6,942 bases of DNA from Chloroflexota bacterium (lineage in GTDB: Bacteria > Chloroflexota > Chloroflexia > Thermomicrobiales > UBA6265). The first letter of the stretch is position 1. Each line of letters opens with the position of its first letter. Where the stretch lies: contig JAEZJB010000464.1 in the NCBI GenBank assembly GCA_023415845.1, forward strand, positions 1-6,942. The letters are read 5' to 3'. Of this stretch, positions 1-4,157 are shown one piece after another. The notes below the pieces were generated by a model. The model worked only from the letters and a program-made list of their open reading frames with translations. It was not told the DNA's origin and did not search any database. A program made the position numbers and the translations under genes.

Positions 1-575
1 CGCGCTTCCCGCGCCATCTGCAGGAACGCTCCCTCATCCCCATCGACGATTGACGGAAACCGGCTGGGCCAGCAGAGACGTGTCCCGAACGCCAGTCCGG
101 CCACCACGACCCACCAGAGCCCCTCACGACCAGTCCAGGCATCCCGGTGCATCCATCCCGGCCACCCGAGATTTGGCCACCAGGCACCTAAGCCCAGTAA
201 CCCGACTCCGGCCAGCCAGGGTCCACCGACATCCCATCCCACCTGACCAGGTCCGGCAGCCCGCTCGACCAGCATCGCCCAGCCGATTGCGATCGCCGCT
301 GCGACCGCCAATCCCACGCGCATCGGGGACACCACAGGTGTCCACCGCCACACCCCGGCCGGGGGAGGGATCGAGACGAGAAGATCGGACATCAACAATG
401 GTGACGTCGCCGTAATCAGAGCCGCGACCACGATCGTCAGCACCAGCAAAAGCGCGTTCGCCCAGTCGATCCCTGCCCGCACGACGTGCCACGTCATCCA
501 GGCCAGGCTCGTTCCCGCCAGACCGATCGCCACCCAACCACTCCACTGGCTGAGCGCGGACCCGGCCCCCTTCAC
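1..575 (-). CDS. N-terminal part of a multi-pass membrane protein, probable GT-C/family 39 (PMT-like) glycosyltransferase; 3' end beyond the window
   Basis: Read from a GTG at 575 towards position 1, this frame is open for 191 codons and leaves the window without a stop. The protein is strongly hydrophobic, with likely membrane segments near residues 11-32, 39-57, 87-103, 118-133 and 153-169. After the last segment comes a loop with an Arg-Phe-Pro stretch, then Asp178-Gly-Asp-Glu-Gly182 and Phe-Leu-Gln-Met-Ala-Arg. In GT-C enzymes of the PMT/ArnT type, an acidic motif in the first extracytoplasmic loop binds the metal and the polyprenyl-phosphate sugar donor. By analogy this protein would transfer a sugar to an acceptor outside the membrane. 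The GTG start fits a weak AGGG upstream and the promoter at 656-684, but the frame stays open further upstream, so the start is uncertain. The competing minus-strand frame over 124-546 is Arg/Gly-rich and has no such pattern. Family confidence is moderate because most of the enzyme is missing. Confidence 0.72.
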   Translation of the reverse strand, partial: MKGAGSALSQWSGWVAIGLAGTSLAWMTWHVVRAGIDWANALLLVLTIVVAALITATSPLLMSDLLVSIPPPAGVWRWTPVVSPMRVGLAVAAAIAIGWAMLVERAAGPGQVGWDVGGPWLAGVGLLGLGAWWPNLGWPGWMHRDAWTGREGLWWVVVAGLAFGTRLCWPSRFPSIVDGDEGAFLQMAREA

Positions 576-655
576 GCGCGATGCCCTGTGTTCATGCTGC
601 GATCCTGGCTTCGTAGAGACGCGGGTGTGCCTGGTCCCGTGCTGGAGTGGGCTCC

Positions 656-684
656 ATTTTGTCGAGCGGCAATGCGCCTGTCCA
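656..684 (-). promoter_or_regulatory. Sigma-70-like promoter for the membrane glycosyltransferase-like gene
   Basis: On the minus strand a TGGACA box (679-684; 5 of 6 to TTGACA) is followed after exactly 17 bases by CAAAAT (656-661; 4 of 6 to TATAAT). Transcription would start near 649, about 75 bases before the GTG at 575. A short inverted repeat, TGGAG-4-CTCCA at 643-656, covers the predicted start site. Predicted from spacing and consensus only. Confidence 0.45.
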
Positions 685-794
685 GCGAACGTGGCTCTCC
701 CGAAATCTCTCCGACTTCACAACGCACCATGCGAAACATGCCTTTCATCACCGGCGCGGTCTCTGGAGCCCGACGCGTCCCCTGTCCCAACGCG

Positions 795-829
795 AAAAGG
801 GCAGGCGGGTGGTGACCCGCTGCCCTTTT
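795..829 (-). terminator. Strong hairpin with A/T-rich ends, probable bidirectional rho-independent terminator
   Basis: AAAAGGGCAGGCGGGT (795-810) pairs with ACCCGCTGCCCTTTT (815-829) across a GGTG loop. The stem is about 15 bp with one bulged base. Both sides end in a short run of A or T, so either strand would give a GC-rich stem followed by TTTT. It lies just downstream of the minus-strand cyclophilin remnant and upstream of the promoter at 656-684. It could therefore be the old terminator of that broken gene, still insulating the next one. Confidence 0.6.
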
Positions 830-872
830 CCATTCACCAGCCTTCAATTGGTCCGCTGGCGCCCGGTCACAT

Positions 873-955
873 CGTCGTGCACGGGTGATCGGCACTACCG
901 GGTCGAGCGACTGCCCATCGTCCGGTTTCGATCCGTTCCAGCATTTGCGGGTTGT
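873..955 (-). pseudogene. Degraded C-terminal fragment of a cyclophilin-type peptidyl-prolyl isomerase
   Basis: On the minus strand, codons just above 916 read Asp-Asp-Gly-Gln-Ser-Leu-Asp-Pro-Val-Val-Pro-Ile-Thr-Arg-Ala-Arg-Arg. The intact cyclophilin at the right end of the window has Ala-Asn-Gly-Gln-Ser-Leu-Asp-Pro-Val-Val-Pro-Ile-Val-Arg-Ala-Arg-Arg at its C-terminus. At DNA level 888-916 matches 6381-6409 at 28 of 29 bases, and 873-916 matches 6366-6409 at about 39 of 44. Upstream, a shifted frame gives Met-Leu-Glu-Arg-Ile-Glu where the intact gene has Val-Val-Arg-Thr-Ile-Gln, suggesting a small deletion with frameshift. Nothing like the catalytic core (Phe-His-Arg, Ile-Gln-Gly-Gly) can be seen nearby. 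The upper limit of the fragment is approximate. It is either the end of a paralogue that was mostly lost or a copied tail. Confidence 0.6.
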
Positions 956-1143
956 CCGACGTGTCTTCGAATCCTGGCTCCTGGGCCAGGATGTCCACAC
1001 GCAGGATGGCGGCGTTGGTGGCTCAGCAGGTCGATTTGGGGGCCGACGTGACCTTCGTGAAACTCCCGGACACCGGCCATGGCCTGGTGGCCGACAGCGC
1101 CATGCGACGCTTGAGGGAGTGTTCGGCGAACCTGCCCGCCTGA
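952..1143 (+). pseudogene. C-terminal tail of an alpha/beta-hydrolase-like gene, 5' part missing
   Basis: The plus frame ending in TGA at 1141-1143 reads Leu-Gly-Ala-Asp-Val-Thr-Phe-Val-Lys-Leu-Pro, then Asp-Thr-Gly-His-Gly-Leu-Val, then a short amphipathic helix. This is the usual end of alpha/beta-hydrolases of the dienelactone hydrolase or prolyl-oligopeptidase type: a beta strand, the catalytic His in a Gly-His-Gly turn, and a last helix. The open frame is only about 63 codons. No nucleophile elbow (Gly-x-Ser-x-Gly) or acid residue context is visible upstream, and coding character fades before about 1000. The start at 952 (TTG) is only the limit of the open frame, not a proposed start codon. 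This is a truncated remnant, or less likely a chance small ORF. Confidence 0.42.
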
Positions 1144-1183
1144 CGGACTCGTATCGACCTGGCCCTGCGGCTGTACAACATGT

Positions 1184-1212
1184 TTGACACCCACCTGCCC
1201 AGCCCCTAGGCT
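1184..1212 (+). promoter_or_regulatory. Sigma-70-like promoter for the LuxR/MalT-type regulator
   Basis: A perfect TTGACA (1184-1189) is followed after 17 bases by TAGGCT (1207-1212), which keeps the important first TA and last T of a -10 box. Transcription would begin near 1219, about 50 bases before the ATG at 1271. A TTG at 1229 in the same frame would be almost leaderless from this start. Confidence 0.55.
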
Positions 1213-1270
1213 CCAATCAAGATGACGGTTGGCCAGAATCTCCAGTTCCACTTCTCACCGAGATACTGCA

Positions 1271-2179
1271 ATGGCTGTTGAGCATCTCCGGGTCGCCCCG
1301 GACAAGGCAGGATCAACCCCGCCACCCTTAATCAATGCCCGTTTTCACGCTCCTGTCATCGACCCCGGCACCATCCTCGCCCGCCCACGCCTCGAACTCG
1401 CGGCCCGTCGGTTCGCTCCGGCGCGAATTTCGCTTGTCATCGCGCCCGCTGGCTATGGCAAAACCACGGCCATTGCGGTCCAGGCCCGCTCGGCCAACCG
1501 TGCGATTGCCTGGCTCAGCCTCGAACCCCGTGACAATCACCTGCGGCGCCTGGAGGACTACCTGCTGGGCGCAATCGCCACGGCCATCGGGCCCGGCATC
1601 CAGCCAGCTGGCGAAGGTGGGGAACCAACCTCGGAATCGGTGGCCCAACACATACTCGCCACCCTCCACATCACGACTGACCCCATGCTATTGGTGCTCG
1701 ACGATCTCCACCACTTGGTCGGCACCGAGGTGCTGGAAGCACTTCGCATCGTCATCGACTACGCACCGGCCAACATCTCGTTCCTGCTTGCCAGTCGCAC
1801 TGCCCCAGCGCTCCCACTTTCCCGCTGGCGGGCGCGGGGCATGCTCGAAGAATTCCACGCCGATGATTTGCGCTTCACCCCAGCCGAAACCCGCGTGCTC
1901 TGCGCGCAGTTGTTGTCCGCGCCACTTGCCGACGCCGATCTGGACCTACTCGTCACATCCACCCAGGGGTGGGCGGCCGCCCTCCGCCTGATCATCATGC
2001 GTCTTCGCCAGGAACCTCCGGATCGCGTTTCCGCCACCCTCGCCAAGCTTACCGCCAGCCATCGCCATCTCACCGATTTCCTCGACGACGAGATTCTCCG
2101 CGTTTTGCCGGGCCACTTGCGGACGATGATGAAACGCACCTCCATCCTCGATCCGCTCTGCGATGATCTCTGTTCGTAG
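1271..2179 (+). CDS. N-terminal half of the split regulator: STAND-type ATPase domain
   Basis: If translation stops at the amber codon, this gives a 302-residue protein. After a short Pro-rich lead with the family's Arg-Pro-Arg-Leu motif come the Walker A loop Ala58-Pro-Ala-Gly-Tyr-Gly-Lys-Thr-Thr66, a Trp-Leu-Ser-Leu-Glu segment, Walker B Leu-Leu-Val-Leu-Asp144-Asp145 followed by Leu-His-His, a Ser-Arg-Thr sensor segment, and a Gly-Trp-Ala-Ala-Ala-Leu-Arg-Leu helix typical of the MalT/LAL ATPase. The ATP-binding residues are all intact, so this half shows no decay apart from the stop. Alone it lacks the sensor repeats and the DNA-binding domain and should not activate transcription. It might still bind ATP or associate with the other half. 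Confidence 0.75.
   Translation: MAVEHLRVAPDKAGSTPPPLINARFHAPVIDPGTILARPRLELAARRFAPARISLVIAPAGYGKTTAIAVQARSANRAIAWLSLEPRDNHLRRLEDYLLGAIATAIGPGIQPAGEGGEPTSESVAQHILATLHITTDPMLLVLDDLHHLVGTEVLEALRIVIDYAPANISFLLASRTAPALPLSRWRARGMLEEFHADDLRFTPAETRVLCAQLLSAPLADADLDLLVTSTQGWAAALRLIIMRLRQEPPDRVSATLAKLTASHRHLTDFLDDEILRVLPGHLRTMMKRTSILDPLCDDLCS
2177..2179 (+). other. In-frame amber (TAG) codon inside the regulator
   Basis: TAG directly follows Leu-Cys-Ser (residues 300-302) and is followed at once by GTG. Codon phase is identical on both sides. MalT-type proteins usually have a small residue such as Ala here. One base change from TCG, CAG, GAG, AAG, TTG, TGG, TAC or TAT would create TAG. Possible causes are a recent nonsense mutation, a sequencing or assembly error, or a functional split. 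Confidence 0.9.
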
Positions 2180-3919
2180 GTGCTGGGTTACCACTATGAG
2201 CCCGGCGCGCTCGGACGTCTCTGGCGTAATGGCGCCCTCGTCTCGCCCATCGACGAAGAGCTGACGTGGTATCGCTATCACCCACTCTTCGCCCGTTTAC
2301 TGCACCATCGACTCTCCAGAACACACACCACCCGCGACATTGCGAACCTGCACAACCGGGCGAGCCAATGGTGGGAAATGAATGGTCATCCCGCCAAAGC
2401 CGTCGATCACGCCATACTGGCCGGTGACTGGCCGCGCGCCTCGCTTCTCATTTCACCGCTCATTGCCTCGCTCGAAGCAACGCATCAGCTCGACCTGCTC
2501 CGCACCTGGTTCGACGCGTTGCCAAGCGACATCGTGACCGGGTCGTCGGAGTTTTCCCACTGGTATGCATGGACTCTGGTGCGTACCGGACAGCTGGATG
2601 TCTTCGAGCTGCATCTGGCCAACGCCGAGCAGACCGCGCCAGCGATTGGTGTCAGTGACAGCATCCGGGCAGTCGCGGCGTTCTATCGAGGCGATGGCCC
2701 GGCCTGCATCGCGCACGCCCTCAGCGCCCTGAAGGCGCTGCCACCAGAGGCCACGGTCGAGCGCATGCGGGCCGAAGCGGCTCTGGGCCTGGGCGAATCC
2801 CACACCGGACGGGCGGCCAACGCTCGCAACCGGCTGGAAGCGTTCCACGCCACGTCCACCGGCAGTTCAGCCATGCGACTTGACACCGAGACCCTGGCCG
2901 GATGGGTCATGCTGATGACCGGCGAAACGGACGCTGCTCGCCAGCGCCTTACACGTGTCGTGGAGCAACACGCCACGGAGCGCTCCGATGCCATTCGCCG
3001 CGCCCAGGTAATGCTTGCCGATATCAGCATTGAAGCGGCAGAGTACGAGGCAGCGATCTCCTTCCTGCAGGCCGCCGACGACCGTGCCACCCGCTTCGGC
3101 GCGTTCCCCCTGCTCGCCGATCCTCGGCTACGATGGGCCCGCCTCCACCACCATCGCGGCGACGTGGACCAGGCCATTTCCAGCCTGACCAGCATGAGGA
3201 GCGACGCCGGAGTGGTCGGCAACCGGCGGGTCCAGGCGCAGATTGGTGCGCAACTGGCAATGCTCTGGATGGATCAGGGACGCACCAACGATGCCGATCG
3301 CTGGGTCCATTCCCGGCAGTTCAAGGTAACCAGTGCGCTCGAATTCATCGACGAAGCAGAGTATCCCGCGTTCGCCCGCTGGCTCATGGAGCATGGGCGG
3401 CTCGCCGAAGCCCAGACCGTCGCCGAGGGACTCTGCGCAGGTGCCCAGCGAGATGGGCGCGCCTGGCATCTCGGTCAGCACCTGGCCCTCCTGGCGATGA
3501 TTCAGCAGATGCAGTCCGATCACGATGGGGTGACGAGCACGGCGCGATCGCTGATCGAGGTGGTCACTCGCACGCAAACGATATCTTCCCTCGCGATGCA
3601 CGGAACGCCGCTGCTGAATCTGCTGAGAAGCATTGCGCCGGATGAAGATCACCGGCGCCTGGTTCAGCGTTTGGAAACCATCGTCACTCCGCGCCTGGGT
3701 CTCCACGCTCCGTCCAGGGAATTGGTGGCGACACTGAGCGAGCGAGAACTGGACGTACTGCGCCTGATCGAAATTGGGTATTCCAATCGCGCCATCTCTG
3801 AATACCTCTTCATCGCGATCCCCACCGTCAAGCGGCACGCCACCAACATCTTCCACAAACTGGGTGCCACCAACCGGACCGACGCCATTCACAAGGCCCG
3901 CACGCAAGCGTTGATCTAG
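2180..3919 (+). CDS. C-terminal half of the split regulator: helical repeats plus LuxR DNA-binding domain
   Basis: The 579 codons after the stop carry the rest of the regulator. First comes the end of the ATPase/winged-helix module with Trp-Tyr-Arg-Tyr-His-Pro-Leu-Phe. Next is a long Ala/Leu-rich alpha-helical region with TPR-like spacing, which in MalT binds the inducer. The last 61 residues (822-882 of the full frame) form a LuxR helix-turn-helix: Leu-Ser-Glu-Arg-Glu-Leu-Asp-Val-Leu-Arg-Leu, Gly-Tyr-Ser-Asn-Arg-Ala-Ile, Thr-Val-Lys-Arg-His, and Lys-Leu-Gly-Ala-Thr-Asn-Arg-Thr. A GTG sits immediately after the TAG and could serve for reinitiation, but no Shine-Dalgarno sequence precedes it. 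The DNA-binding domain shows no decay. Without the ATPase half, normal ATP-dependent control would be lost. Confidence 0.75.
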   Translation: MLGYHYEPGALGRLWRNGALVSPIDEELTWYRYHPLFARLLHHRLSRTHTTRDIANLHNRASQWWEMNGHPAKAVDHAILAGDWPRASLLISPLIASLEATHQLDLLRTWFDALPSDIVTGSSEFSHWYAWTLVRTGQLDVFELHLANAEQTAPAIGVSDSIRAVAAFYRGDGPACIAHALSALKALPPEATVERMRAEAALGLGESHTGRAANARNRLEAFHATSTGSSAMRLDTETLAGWVMLMTGETDAARQRLTRVVEQHATERSDAIRRAQVMLADISIEAAEYEAAISFLQAADDRATRFGAFPLLADPRLRWARLHHHRGDVDQAISSLTSMRSDAGVVGNRRVQAQIGAQLAMLWMDQGRTNDADRWVHSRQFKVTSALEFIDEAEYPAFARWLMEHGRLAEAQTVAEGLCAGAQRDGRAWHLGQHLALLAMIQQMQSDHDGVTSTARSLIEVVTRTQTISSLAMHGTPLLNLLRSIAPDEDHRRLVQRLETIVTPRLGLHAPSRELVATLSERELDVLRLIEIGYSNRAISEYLFIAIPTVKRHATNIFHKLGATNRTDAIHKARTQALI

Positions 3920-3920
3920 C

Positions 3921-3939
3921 GGCGCGGGAAACAGGCGCC
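3921..3939 (+). terminator. Weak hairpin directly after the regulator stop codon
   Basis: GGCGC (3921-3925) pairs with GCGCC (3935-3939) across a 9-base loop, followed shortly by TTAT. The stem is only 5 bp and there is no real T run, so this is at best a weak intrinsic terminator for the regulator gene. Confidence 0.25.
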
Positions 3940-4041
3940 CTTATAGCGGATCTCCTACTCCTTCCCCAACAGGCACGATTACGACCGGCGGCTACGACCT
4001 AAGTCGCACGCCGTATGGCTGTCGCTCACAGAAAATCAGAA

Positions 4042-4064
4042 GGCCGGGGTTCCTCACCCCTGCC
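4042..4064. other. GC-rich stem-loop in the regulator-peptidase gap
   Basis: GGCCGGGGT (4042-4050) pairs with ACCCCTGCC (4056-4064) across a TCCTC loop, with one mismatch. No T run follows on the plus strand. It could be a terminator of the regulator transcript or a structure just before the peptidase promoter region. The rest of 3920-4157 shows no ORF of coding character. Confidence 0.3.
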
Positions 4065-4072
4065 CCCAGCGT

Positions 4073-4114
4073 TTGACCACGACCCAGGTTGGCACCGCAT
4101 AGGCTGTGCCACCT
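4073..4114 (+). promoter_or_regulatory. Possible promoter/operator region for the S41 peptidase
   Basis: TTGACC at 4073-4078 resembles a -35 box. The best -10-like words downstream are CATAGG (4098-4103, spacing 19) and TAGGCT (4100-4105, spacing 21), so the spacing is poor. An imperfect inverted repeat, AGGTTGGCAC (4086-4095) with GTGCCACCT (4106-4114), encloses the presumed -10. Such a layout would suit an operator or a leader hairpin, but this is a guess from position. Confidence 0.28.
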
Positions 4115-4145
4115 CAGGCATGGTCCCAGATCACCCCGCCGGTCC

Positions 4146-4153
4146 GAGGAGGT
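4146..4153 (+). promoter_or_regulatory. Shine-Dalgarno site that fixes the S41 peptidase start
   Basis: GAGGAGGT ends four bases before the ATG at 4158. It is a near-perfect anti-16S match and decides the start against the in-frame TTG at 4089, which would add 23 basic residues in front of a clear signal peptide. Confidence 0.85.
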
Positions 4154-4157
4154 CCCG

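Larger units (their letters stand above)
1271..3919 (+). pseudogene. LuxR-family large ATP-binding regulator (MalT/LAL type) interrupted by one in-frame stop
   Basis: A single frame runs from 1271 to the TAG at 3917-3919, broken only by a TAG at 2177-2179. Counted through, it has 882 codons, close to the usual 880-900 residues of MalT/LAL regulators, with all domains in order: P-loop ATPase, winged-helix-like region, tandem helical repeats and C-terminal LuxR helix-turn-helix. Such proteins bind ATP and an inducer, oligomerise and activate transcription. Alignment by eye is smooth across the stop: the conserved Leu-Cys-x-x-Leu-Cys segment ends just before it and the conserved Trp-Tyr-Arg-Tyr-His-Pro-Leu-Phe follows about 30 residues later. 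No frameshift or lost segment is needed. The ATG at 1271 is preferred over the in-frame TTG at 1229 because GAG lies about 8 bases upstream and the 14 extra residues are low in family character. The target genes are unknown. Confidence 0.85.

Noticed and set aside
124..546. 140-codon minus-strand frame rich in Arg and Gly
   Set aside because: It is a shadow of the membrane-protein frame on the same strand, which has clear hydrophobic helices and the acidic loop motif.
795..829. Riboswitch or T-box leader suggested by the strong hairpin
   Set aside because: No conserved aptamer or T-box sequence was found on either strand, and no gene follows directly; a terminator explains it.
625..1051. Two overlapping plus-strand open frames (625-888 and 647-1051)
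   Set aside because: No family pattern or usable ribosome site. They cross the terminator hairpin and the antisense cyclophilin remnant.
572..1216. 214-codon minus-strand open frame across the gap
   Set aside because: Composition is random-like, with many Arg/Pro/Cys. Only the short cyclophilin-like stretch has meaning, and the frame on either side does not continue that family.
1229..1270. TTG start adding 14 residues to the regulator
   Set aside because: Possible, but the ATG at 1271 fits better: the promoter at 1184-1212 would leave only about 9 bases before the TTG.
3128..3907. 259-codon minus-strand frame opposite the regulator
   Set aside because: Typical antisense shadow in GC-rich DNA; the plus strand here encodes conserved helical repeats and the LuxR domain.
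4089..4157. Upstream TTG start adding 23 residues to the peptidase
   Set aside because: The GAGGAGGT site and the signal peptide fix the start at 4158. The extra residues are basic and would precede the signal sequence.
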